Below are positions 41,697 to 49,105 of a stretch of DNA of 61,097 nt, piece after piece. This DNA comes from Lachnospiraceae bacterium UBA3316 (GTDB taxonomy: Bacteria > Bacillota > Clostridia > Lachnospirales > Lachnospiraceae). A program made the translations under genes and the position numbers. The DNA is taken from positions 1-61,097 of the forward strand of contig DESK01000040.1 of assembly GCA_002361955.1 (NCBI GenBank), given 5' to 3'. Below the pieces are notes generated by a model that was not told the DNA's origin, did no database searches, and was given only the letters and a program-made list of their open reading frames with translations. Positions within the stretch are counted from its first letter, which is position 1. Every line of letters begins with the position of its first letter.

Positions 41697-42299
41697 ATGG
41701 AGACGAAGGTAAAAATCTGCGGCATTACGAAGCCGTCGGAGGCGCTGATGCTGAACAGGTATCAGGCGGATTACGCCGGGTTTGTGATGTTTTGTGAAGA
41801 GAGTAAAAGAAATAATAGCGTGCAGAATGCATGGCAGGTGCTGCGCTATTTAGACCGCAGGATTCAGAGGGTAGCCGTGGTGGTATCGCCCACCCTGGAA
41901 CAGATCCGGATGATCGAGCGCATGGATTTTCAGGCGATACAGATTCACGGGGAGCTTCCTCCGGAGCTGCTGTACCAGATCGGACTCCCCGTCTGGAGAG
42001 GGGTCAATGTGAAAAAGGGGACGGAGCTGTCCCGGGAAGACGATGAGAGAATCTGCGCCTATGTGCTGGACGGGAAGGTTTCGGGGGCCGGGAAGTCTTT
42101 TGACTGGAAGGCGGCGAAGGGCTTTCGCAGAGAGGGAAAGCTGCTGGTGCTGGCGGGGGGACTCAACGAGGAAAATGTGAGAGAGGCTATGGATATTTTG
42201 CGCCCCGACGTGGTGGATGTGAGCTCCGGCGTGGAGGGGGAGGACGGAAAAGACGCCCTTAAGATCAAGAAATTTATCGGCCTTGTACGGCAAAAATAG
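41697..42299 (+). CDS. trpF: Phosphoribosylanthranilate isomerase-type protein
   Basis: A 200-aa TIM-barrel protein matching TrpF, which isomerises phosphoribosylanthranilate in tryptophan synthesis. Key motifs are VKICGIT (Cys catalytic base), GFVMFCEESKRN where GFIFYPKSPR is usual, QIHGE, and DVVDVSSGVEGEDGKD. The phosphate loop LAGGLNEENV is present. GGAGGGGAGG is upstream of ATG 41697. It is monocistronic and no other trp gene is in the window. The altered second motif leaves open a paralogue with related isomerase activity. Confidence 0.82.
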   Translation: METKVKICGITKPSEALMLNRYQADYAGFVMFCEESKRNNSVQNAWQVLRYLDRRIQRVAVVVSPTLEQIRMIERMDFQAIQIHGELPPELLYQIGLPVWRGVNVKKGTELSREDDERICAYVLDGKVSGAGKSFDWKAAKGFRREGKLLVLAGGLNEENVREAMDILRPDVVDVSSGVEGEDGKDALKIKKFIGLVRQK

Positions 42300-42333
42300 C
42301 TGCCGGCATGCTCACATGGCGCAGCAGTTTTTG
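42300..42333 (+). terminator. Terminator after trpF
   Basis: CTGC(CG)GCATG-CTCA-CATGGCGCAG, then CAGTTTTTG. Confidence 0.65.
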
Positions 42334-42401
42334 TGATTTTCCCTATAAGCGAACGGCAACTAAATTTATTAAAAATGTATAAACTTTGTAAACGAAATTG
42401 G

Positions 42402-42430
42402 TTGACTTTTGGCTAAAGTATTGGTATGAT
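42402..42430 (+). promoter_or_regulatory. Promoter of the glucose-type PTS genes
   Basis: TTGACT (42402-42407), a 17-base spacer and TATGAT (42425-42430). The start point would be near 42437, leaving a leader of about 210 bases. Confidence 0.75.
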
Positions 42431-42437
42431 AGAAAGG

Positions 42438-42648
42438 AATTTAGGATACGGATATAACTGTTTGTCTGTAGAAAACAAAAATTATAGGATAAGATAGCAT
42501 ATGGTTTATCTTGTGAGGCTTGCTTTTTAGCAGAAAGCAGGAGCCGGAAAAAGCGGCACCGATATCCTTTTTCGTTTTCATATGGGGTTCCGGCACAGTC
42601 CGGAAGAGTAGATGATACGAAATTATGTTAAAATGGGAGGCGTGTAAA
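42438..42648 (+). promoter_or_regulatory. Multi-hairpin leader of the PTS operon
   Basis: Three structures can be drawn: AAGATA/TATCTT (42491-42512), GGCT-TGCTTT/AAAGCA-AGCC (42517-42545), and GCCGGAA (42543-42549) with TTCCGGC (42598-42604). The last overlaps the second and would exclude it; a small GAAAAAG/CTTTTTC stem followed by GTTTTC sits inside. This is the layout of a leader controlled by a BglG/GlcT-type antiterminator. No clear RAT consensus was matched, so the regulator is a guess. It accounts for the 42300-42648 gap. Confidence 0.5.
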
Positions 42649-43149
42649 ATGTTCAAATCATTGAAAGGAATCTTCGGGGGCAAGGGCGAGGAAGCGTACA
42701 CTCTTGGTTCTCCGGCAAAGGGAAAAGCAGTTCCTCTGGCTCAGGTAAATGATCCTACATTCGCAGATGGGATCCTGGGGAAGGGAGCGGCAGTCATTCC
42801 GTCAGAAGGTAAGATTTATGCTCCGGTGGACGGCACAGTAGGCATGATGTTTGAGACGAAGCATGCGGTAAGCCTGACCACAGAGTACGGCGCTGAGATC
42901 CTGGTTCATGTAGGCCTGGATACGGTGGAACTGAAAGGTAAGTTCTATGAGGGCCATGTGAAGGCCGGCGATAAGGTAAAAGCAGGCGATCTTCTGATCA
43001 GCTTTGATATCGACCAGGTAAAGGCGGCAGGCTACGACGTAGTGACGCCGGTACTGGTATGCAACACAGATGATTACGCCTCCGTGGATGAAGTCGCAAG
43101 CGGCGACGTGTCCGTAGGTGACGCTGTTGTCAAGATTACAAAGAAATAA
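42649..43149 (+). CDS. PTS glucose-type enzyme IIA (Crr-like)
   Basis: A 166-aa cytoplasmic IIA(Glc)-fold phosphocarrier receiving phosphate from HPr. Recognised by GKAVPLAQVNDPTFADGILG and GAEILVHVGLDTVELKG (with the phosphorylated His) and the conserved HVKAGDKVKAGDLL. ATG 42649 follows GGGAGG; the in-frame upstream ATG has no ribosome site. A free IIA followed by a IICB protein is a common clostridial layout for glucose or N-acetylglucosamine uptake. Confidence 0.93.
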   Translation: MFKSLKGIFGGKGEEAYTLGSPAKGKAVPLAQVNDPTFADGILGKGAAVIPSEGKIYAPVDGTVGMMFETKHAVSLTTEYGAEILVHVGLDTVELKGKFYEGHVKAGDKVKAGDLLISFDIDQVKAAGYDVVTPVLVCNTDDYASVDEVASGDVSVGDAVVKITKK

Positions 43150-43226
43150 GGTGTATTTTATGGCCTGAGCGGTTACAGGTCTTAAAATAGAAAAAAGGGA
43201 TTAAGATAAGGAAAGGAGAAAATTTT

Positions 43227-44696
43227 ATGAAATTTTTGCAGAAGCTTGGTAAAGCATTGATGTTCCCGGTTGCATGTCTGCCGATCTGCGGTATCCTGAT
43301 GGGTCTTGGTTACCTGCTGGCTCCCGCGGTTATGGGTGCGGAAGGTGCTACCTCCGGTGCAGCGTATACGATCGGTTTCCTGCTGATCAAGGCAGGCGGC
43401 GCGCTGATCGATAACATGGCAGTTCTGTTTGTAGTAGGTGTTGGCTTTGGTATGTCTGAAGATAATGACGGTATCGGTGCTCTGGCAGCTCTGGCTTCCT
43501 GGCTCATGATGACCACTCTTCTTAGCACAGGCGTAGTTGGAACCATCATGACCCTGGAAGAGGGAACTTCTAAGTTCATCGCTTTCTCAAAGATCCAGAA
43601 CCCGTTCATCGGTATCCTGGCAGGTGTGATCGGCTCTATGTGCTACAACAAGTTCAAAGGCACAAAGCTTCCTGACTGGCTGGCATTCTTCAGCGGCAAG
43701 CGTTGCGTAGCCATCGTTGCCGGTGTTGTATCTATCGTTGTTTCTGTTGTTCTTCTGTTTGTATGGCCTCTGATCTTCGGTGTGCTGGTAGCTATCGGCG
43801 AAGGCATTGCAAACATGGGCGCTATCGGCGCAGGTATCTATGCATTCCTGAACCGTCTGCTGATCCCCACAGGTCTGCATCACGCATTGAACAACGTATT
43901 CTGGTTTGATACCATTGGTCTTGGTGACCTTACACACTTCTGGGCAGGCGAGACCTCCGCAGATGTTAACTGGAGCCTTGGTATGTACATGTCAGGATTC
44001 TTCCCCTGCATGATGTTCGGTATTCCGGGCGCAGCTCTGGCTATGGTTCAGTGTGCAAAAGACAGCAAGAAGAAAGTAGCTATCGGTCTTGTAGCTTCCG
44101 CAGCAATATGTGCATTCCTCTGCGGTGTTACTGAGCCGTTCGAGTTCGGATTCATGTTCCTGGCTCCGGTTCTGTACCTGATCTACTCTCTGTTATACGG
44201 TATCTTCACAGTTATCACAGTAGCTCTTGGATTCCGTGCAGGTTTCTGTTTCTCCGCTGGTGCTACCGACCTGCTGTTCTCAGCATCTCTTCCGGCAGCA
44301 GCTAAGACATGGCTGATCATCCCGCTGGGTATCGCCGCATTCATCGTATTCTACGTTGTATTCCGTTTCGCAATCATCAAATTCGATCTGAAGACTCCGG
44401 GACGTGAGGATGACGACGAGGACGAGACAAAGGTAAAACTGGCAAACAACAACTACACAGAAGTAGCACGCATCATCCTTGAGGGTGTTGGCGGAAAAGA
44501 CAATCTGACCTCTATCGACAACTGTATCACAAGACTTCGTCTGGAAGTTAAGGATTACACAAAGGTTAACGATAAGAAGATCAAATCCGCAGGTGTTGCA
44601 GGTGTAGTAAGACCTGGCAAAAACGCTGTTCAGGTTATCGTTGGTACACAGGTACAGCACGTAGCTGACGAGTTTAAGAAATTAGCTAAAAAATAA
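43227..44696 (+). CDS. PTS glucose/N-acetylglucosamine-type permease IICB
   Basis: A 489-aa membrane permease. The IIC domain has about ten hydrophobic segments (FLQKLGKALMFPVACLPICG start, GLHHALNNVFWFDTIG, and the sugar-binding GVTEPFEFGFMF). The IIB domain is C-terminal (about 405-489), with its phosphorylated Cys in SIDNCITRLRLEV. Which sugar it takes (glucose, GlcNAc or maltose type) cannot be read from the motifs. It pairs with the IIA gene 77 bases upstream and ends at a strong terminator. Codon use is strongly biased, suggesting high expression. Confidence 0.92.
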   Translation: MKFLQKLGKALMFPVACLPICGILMGLGYLLAPAVMGAEGATSGAAYTIGFLLIKAGGALIDNMAVLFVVGVGFGMSEDNDGIGALAALASWLMMTTLLSTGVVGTIMTLEEGTSKFIAFSKIQNPFIGILAGVIGSMCYNKFKGTKLPDWLAFFSGKRCVAIVAGVVSIVVSVVLLFVWPLIFGVLVAIGEGIANMGAIGAGIYAFLNRLLIPTGLHHALNNVFWFDTIGLGDLTHFWAGETSADVNWSLGMYMSGFFPCMMFGIPGAALAMVQCAKDSKKKVAIGLVASAAICAFLCGVTEPFEFGFMFLAPVLYLIYSLLYGIFTVITVALGFRAGFCFSAGATDLLFSASLPAAAKTWLIIPLGIAAFIVFYVVFRFAIIKFDLKTPGREDDDEDETKVKLANNNYTEVARIILEGVGGKDNLTSIDNCITRLRLEVKDYTKVNDKKIKSAGVAGVVRPGKNAVQVIVGTQVQHVADEFKKLAKK

Positions 44697-44726
44697 TTTA
44701 AAAACGAATATCCCTTTTTCTAAAAA

Positions 44727-44756
44727 GGACCGCTCATTGTGAGCGGTTCTTTTTGG
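44727..44756 (+). terminator. Terminator after the PTS genes
   Basis: ACCGCTC (44729-44735) pairs with GAGCGGT (44741-44747), followed by TCTTTTT. Confidence 0.85.
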
Positions 44757-44770
44757 TACACAGAGAAAGC

Positions 44771-44798
44771 ACCTTTCGCGGATGTCCTGCATATAGTA
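44771..44798 (+). promoter_or_regulatory. Sigma-K-type sporulation promoter of dpaA-dpaB-asnB
   Basis: ACC at 44771-44773, a 16-base spacer and CATATAGTA at 44790-44798, an exact match to the mother-cell sigma-K -10 pattern CATANNNTA. It fits the known sigma-K control of dipicolinate synthase in Bacillus. Confidence 0.75.
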
Positions 44799-44855
44799 AG
44801 GAGGGCTGTGGATAGAAACGGCAGATACCAGGCATAGCTTTGAGGGAGGTGTTTT

Positions 44856-45734
44856 GTGAGCGTAGGATGGAAAGAGGATGGGTTTGCCATAGTAGGCGGC
44901 GACCTGAGGCAGGTGTATGCGGGAGCGTTCCTGCGGGAAAAAGGATATGAGGTCAGAAGCTACGGGCTGGCGGAGGGGAAGAAACAGGCGGGAAGCCTGA
45001 AGGAAGCCCTGGAGGGGGCGAAAACAGTGCTGGCCCCCATTCCGTTGTCGGCGGACAGGAAGTATCTGAATCAAAAGAGCGGAAATCCGCCGATTTCTCT
45101 GGAACAGCTGATCGAGAGCCTTGAGAGTGGGCAGGAGTTTTTCGGGGGATGTGTGCCGGAGTGGTTTTCCGAAGAGGCAGGGCGAAAAGGCGTGAGGGTT
45201 ACCGACCTGATGCGCCGGGAGGAGATCGCCCTTTACAATACCATCGCCACCGCAGAAGGGGCTGTGGCGGAGGCCGTCAGGAAAAGCCCCAGGAACCTTC
45301 GGGGAAGCGCCTGCCTGGTCCTGGGATACGGCAGATGCGCCCAGACGCTGGCGTCCTGCCTGAGAGGGATGGGAGGCCGTGTCTCCATATGTGTGAGGAA
45401 CCCGGTGCAGCGGGCCCGGGCGGCAGTTTTCGCGGAGAGGGCGTTTTTGATGGAGGAGCTTGGGGAGATTTTGCCAAAGTTTTCTTTTATCTTCAATACG
45501 GTTCCGGCGGTGATTCTGAACAGGGAGCTTCTGGCCCGGGTCAGCCCTTCTGCCTGCATGTTTGATCTGGCTTCCGCGCCCGGCGGCATAGATTTTGAGG
45601 CGGCGGAGGAACTGGGGGCGTCCGCCTGGCTGCTGCCGGGGCTTCCGGGACGCTATGCCCCCGCCTCCTCGGCGGAAGCGCTGGTGGATTTTATTCTGAA
45701 TGAAAGAAATGGGGGAGAATTCTTATGTCATTAA
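44856..45734 (+). CDS. dpaA: Dipicolinate synthase subunit A
   Basis: DpaA (SpoVFA), 292 aa. With DpaB it oxidises dihydrodipicolinate to dipicolinic acid in the mother cell, for spore heat resistance. Recognised by FAIVGGDLRQVYAGAFL at the start and the Rossmann segment GSACLVLGYGRCAQTLASCL; the closing piece DLASAPGGIDFEAA also fits the family. The start is GTG 44856 with GGGAGG upstream. It overlaps dpaB by 10 bases and lies behind the sigma-K promoter. Its substrate comes from the DapA/DapB path at 25.7-27.4 kb. Confidence 0.93.
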   Translation: MSVGWKEDGFAIVGGDLRQVYAGAFLREKGYEVRSYGLAEGKKQAGSLKEALEGAKTVLAPIPLSADRKYLNQKSGNPPISLEQLIESLESGQEFFGGCVPEWFSEEAGRKGVRVTDLMRREEIALYNTIATAEGAVAEAVRKSPRNLRGSACLVLGYGRCAQTLASCLRGMGGRVSICVRNPVQRARAAVFAERAFLMEELGEILPKFSFIFNTVPAVILNRELLARVSPSACMFDLASAPGGIDFEAAEELGASAWLLPGLPGRYAPASSAEALVDFILNERNGGEFLCH

Positions 45735-46309
45735 AGGGAAAGAGCATTGGTTTCGTATTTACCGGATCGTTCTGTACCTATCGGCAGGCGTTTCGGGAGC
45801 TTGAGAAGCTTGTGGAAGCAGGGGCGCAGGTGCAGACAGTCTTTTCGGATGCCGCCCAGTCCATCGACAGCCGCTTCGGCGCGGCCGCGGACTTCCTGGA
45901 GGAGGCCGGGAGGATCACCGGGAACAGGCCCATACGGACGATTCCCCAGGCGGAGCCCATCGGCCCCGGCAGTCTGTTCGACCTGCTGGTGATCCTGCCC
46001 TGCACGGGAAATACGCTGGCAAAGCTGGCGGGGGGCATCACGGATTCACCCGCCCTGATGGCGGCCAAGGCGCACCTGCGGAATGAAAAACCTCTGGTGC
46101 TGTCCATATCCACCAACGATGCTTTGGGGATGAATATGAAAAACATCGGCCTGCTATTAAACGCGAAGCACATTTATTTTGTGCCCTTTGGGCAGGACCA
46201 TCCGGTGAAAAAGCCGAACTCTATGATTGCCCGCACGGAGTTTCTGCTGCCGGCCCTGGAGGCGGCCCTTGAGGGGCGGCAGTACCAGCCGGTAATCTGC
46301 GGAGCGTGA
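45725..46309 (+). CDS. dpaB: Dipicolinate synthase subunit B
   Basis: DpaB (SpoVFB), 194 aa, a flavoprotein-like subunit of dipicolinate synthase. It has GFVFTGSFCTYRQAF, the phosphate-loop-like region LVILPCTGNTLAKLAGGITD, and LSISTNDALGMNMKNIG. It overlaps dpaA by 10 bases (translational coupling) and is followed 22 bases later by asnB. Confidence 0.93.
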   Translation: MSLKGKSIGFVFTGSFCTYRQAFRELEKLVEAGAQVQTVFSDAAQSIDSRFGAAADFLEEAGRITGNRPIRTIPQAEPIGPGSLFDLLVILPCTGNTLAKLAGGITDSPALMAAKAHLRNEKPLVLSISTNDALGMNMKNIGLLLNAKHIYFVPFGQDHPVKKPNSMIARTEFLLPALEAALEGRQYQPVICGA

Positions 46310-46331
46310 GCGGTAGAAAGGGGGAATTCCT

Positions 46332-48182
46332 ATGTGCGGAATCGCTGGATTTTGCGATATGACGGTTGCTTATGAGGGAGAAAAGGAAAGATGGCTCCCC
46401 ATCCTGGAGGAGATGAACCGGGTGCAGAAGCACCGGGGCCCGGACGGGGAGGGAACGTATCTGAAAGACAGGTGCGGACTGGCCCACGTGCGGCTGAAGA
46501 TCATAGACCTGGTGACGGGGGAACAGCCCATGGTACGTCGGACGGCGGAGGGGGAATGCGCCATCACCTACAACGGTGAGATTTACAATATGCCGGAGCT
46601 GAAGGCGGAGCTTCTGGCCCAGGGGGCCAGGTTTGAGACGGAGAGCGATACGGAGGTCATTCTTCTGGGCTATCTGCGTTACGGGGAGGCGTATATCAAG
46701 CGGCTCAACGGGATTTTTGCCTTTGCCCTTTGGGATGGGCGCAGGCAGGAGCTGCTTTTGTGCCGGGACCGCCTGGGCGTGAAGCCCCTGTTTTATATCA
46801 TGAAGGGAAATACCCTTGTCTTTTCCTCGGAGATCAAGGGATTGTTTGCCTATCCCGGTGTGGAGGCAGCCGTTGACAGGGAGGGGCTCTGCGAAATTTT
46901 TGCCCTGGGGCCTGCCAGAACCTACGGAAAGGGTGTGTTCCGGGGCGTCCGGGAAGTCCTGCCAGGAGAGTATCTGCGCTTTGGCAGGGAGGGGCTGAAG
47001 AGGGCGGCATACTGGAGGCTTGAGAGCCGTCCCCACGAGGACTCCTTCGAGGAGACGGTGGAGCGGGTATCCGGGCTTGTGCAGGATGCGGTAAGGAAGC
47101 AGATGCTCTCAGACATCCCCGTCAGCACCTTTCTCTCCGGAGGCATAGACAGCAGCCTGGTGACGGCTGTCTGCGCGCGGACGCTTGCCGGGCAGGGGAA
47201 GACGCTGAACACCTTTTCCTTTGATTTCCGGGACAACAGCCGGTATTTCAAGGCGAACGCCTTCCAGCCGGGGGAGGACAGACCCTGGGCCGCCCGGATG
47301 GCGGAGACCTTTCACACCAACCACCGCTTTCTGGAGTGCGATAACGCCGCCCAGTATGACTGCCTGTTCCGGGCTGTGGATGCCCGGGACCTGCCGGGGA
47401 TGGCGGACGTGGAGTCCTCCATGCTGTATTTCTGCTCTCAGGTAAAGGAGTACAATACGGTAACCCTCACCGGAGAGTGTGCCGATGAGATTTTCGGGGG
47501 CTATCCCTGGTTTCACAGCCCGGCAGCCTTCGCGGGAAGGAATTTCCCCTGGACGCCGGGGATGGAAATGAGAGAGATGCTCCTTGACGGGGAGCTTTTG
47601 CGGGAACTGCGGCTGGAGGAGTATTCCCTGGCGGCCTGTGAGCGCACGGTGAAGGAGACGCCGGCCCTTTTGGGGGAATCGGCGGAGGAGGCCAGGAGGC
47701 GGGAGATCTCCTACTTAAACCTGCGCTGGTTTATGGCCACGCTGCTGGACCGGATGGACAGAACGAGTATGCATTCGGGACTGGAGGCCAGGGTGCCCTT
47801 CGCGGACCACAGGATCGTGGAATATCTCTGGAATGTGCCCTGGGAGATGAAAAGCCGGGGCGGCGTGGCGAAGGCGCTGCTCCGTCACGCAAGCCGGGGG
47901 ATTTTGCCTCAGGAGATCCTGTGGAGGAAAAAGAGCCCGTATCCCAAGACCTATGATCCGGCTTATGAGAGGCTTTTGGGGGAGCGGCTGCGGGAGGTGG
48001 TATCTGATACGGGAGCTCCGGTGCGGGCCCTCCTGGACCGGGAAAAGGTGGAGGACTTTCTTTCCAGTCCTTCCGACTATGGGAAGCCCTGGTACGGCCA
48101 GCTCATGGCGGGGCCTCAGATGATGGCCTACCTTTTGCAGGTGAATTACTGGCTGGAAACCTATAAGGTTCGGATCGTGTGA
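46332..48182 (+). CDS. asnB: Asparagine synthase (glutamine-hydrolysing), sporulation-linked
   Basis: A 616-aa class II glutamine amidotransferase plus synthetase. The N-terminal Cys2 nucleophile is in MCGIAGF, and the glutaminase block HRGPDGEGTYL is followed by AITYNGEIYN. The ATP pyrophosphatase loop is STFLSGGIDSSLV, and DRMDRTSMHSGLEARVPFAD lies in the synthetase domain. It follows dpaB by 22 bases in the sigma-K unit. In Bacillus, AsnO is a sporulation asparagine synthase, so a mother-cell role (possibly amidating an envelope or cortex target) is plausible. Whether aspartate is the only acceptor is unknown. Confidence 0.9.
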   Translation: MCGIAGFCDMTVAYEGEKERWLPILEEMNRVQKHRGPDGEGTYLKDRCGLAHVRLKIIDLVTGEQPMVRRTAEGECAITYNGEIYNMPELKAELLAQGARFETESDTEVILLGYLRYGEAYIKRLNGIFAFALWDGRRQELLLCRDRLGVKPLFYIMKGNTLVFSSEIKGLFAYPGVEAAVDREGLCEIFALGPARTYGKGVFRGVREVLPGEYLRFGREGLKRAAYWRLESRPHEDSFEETVERVSGLVQDAVRKQMLSDIPVSTFLSGGIDSSLVTAVCARTLAGQGKTLNTFSFDFRDNSRYFKANAFQPGEDRPWAARMAETFHTNHRFLECDNAAQYDCLFRAVDARDLPGMADVESSMLYFCSQVKEYNTVTLTGECADEIFGGYPWFHSPAAFAGRNFPWTPGMEMREMLLDGELLRELRLEEYSLAACERTVKETPALLGESAEEARRREISYLNLRWFMATLLDRMDRTSMHSGLEARVPFADHRIVEYLWNVPWEMKSRGGVAKALLRHASRGILPQEILWRKKSPYPKTYDPAYERLLGERLREVVSDTGAPVRALLDREKVEDFLSSPSDYGKPWYGQLMAGPQMMAYLLQVNYWLETYKVRIV

Positions 48183-48227
48183 GCCGGGGAGGAGCCGTTT
48201 CGGCTGTCTTCCCGGCGGACAGCGAAA

Positions 48228-48261
48228 AGCCCCCGCAGGACGTCCGTATCCTGCGGGGGCT
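48228..48261. terminator. Bidirectional terminator
   Basis: AGCCCCCGCAGGA (48228-48240) pairs with TCCTGCGGGGGCT (48249-48261), between convergent genes. Confidence 0.8.
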
Positions 48262-48267
48262 GTATAG

Positions 48268-48798
48268 TTAGCAGCTGTATGTCACATCAATGACTCCGTT
48301 GACCTCATGAATTGCCTCGATGCACAGATGAAGGTCCGGATAGGGCCTGTTGAACAGCGGGATGCCGCCGCCCAGGATGACAGGCATGATGTGCAGGTGA
48401 TATTCGTCGATCAGACCGGCGGAGATCAGCTGGTTGGCGATATCGGAGCCGCCGCACACCCAGATGTTTCTTCCTGGTTTTTCCTTAAGCTCGGCCACAA
48501 ATTTTGTCGGCTTCTTCTGGACAAAGGCGATGCCTCTGCGGTCATCGATCTCATGGCGGGTAAAAATATAGCTTTTCAGGTCAGGGTAGGGCCAGTCGTC
48601 CGGGGACAGCTCGTCCATGATCTGCTGGTAGGTTTTGCGCCCCATCAGCACCGTGTCTACGTCGGAGAGAAACTCCTGGTATCCGTAATCCCCGTCATAG
48701 GAAGGGTCTTTCCCCTCAAGAAAAGCCACGCTTCCATGACGGTCCGCAATATATCCGTCAAGGCTTACCGCTACATATAAAATCACTTTTCTGCTCAT
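48268..48798 (-). CDS. RibD C-terminal/dihydrofolate reductase-like protein
   Basis: A 176-aa DHFR-fold reductase of the YwjB/YyaP group. Motifs are VILYVAVSLDGYIADRHGS, VLMGRKTYQQIMDE, IWVCGGSDIANQL and MPVILGGGIPLF. The NADPH-binding GG pair and the DGYIAD start are intact. The substrate is unknown, with no riboflavin or folate gene nearby. It is a single gene, reading towards asnB. The gap upstream, 48799-49105, holds its leader, a palindrome and the nifJ promoter. Confidence 0.88.
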   Translation of the reverse strand: MSRKVILYVAVSLDGYIADRHGSVAFLEGKDPSYDGDYGYQEFLSDVDTVLMGRKTYQQIMDELSPDDWPYPDLKSYIFTRHEIDDRRGIAFVQKKPTKFVAELKEKPGRNIWVCGGSDIANQLISAGLIDEYHLHIMPVILGGGIPLFNRPYPDLHLCIEAIHEVNGVIDVTYSC

Positions 48799-48971
48799 AA
48801 ATTAATCTCCATAGCCGCCGGGAATGTAAGGGCGGCGTTTCCTGAACTTTGGTAAAAGTAGCACGTGTGTCAGTGTACTACAAAATCAGGAATTTCTCAA
48901 GGAGAAAATCAAAAAAACTCTTTTGGTGAAAATATCCAGAAAAACGGCCATGTACCGTGAAAAGAACAAAG

Positions 48972-49029
48972 AAATGCCCATTTTCTATGTGAGAGGAAAT
49001 GGACATTTCTTTTCTTTTGTGCTATGATG
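48972..49029 (+). promoter_or_regulatory. Promoter and overlapping inverted repeat of the PFOR gene
   Basis: TGGACA (49001-49006), a 17-base spacer and TATGAT (49024-49029). The -35 is part of the right arm of GAAATG-C-CCATTT/AAATGG-A-CATTTC (48972-49010), which is followed by TTTTCTTTT. The repeat could be a repressor site or the terminator of an upstream transcript. The remaining AT-rich 48799-48971 shows no other feature I can support. Confidence 0.5.
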
Positions 49030-49105
49030 TTGTATATGGAAAACGTTGCGGTTCCGTCCGTTTTGGAGGAAACGCGATACCAGAAATTAAGGAGGAAAAA
49101 CTAAA

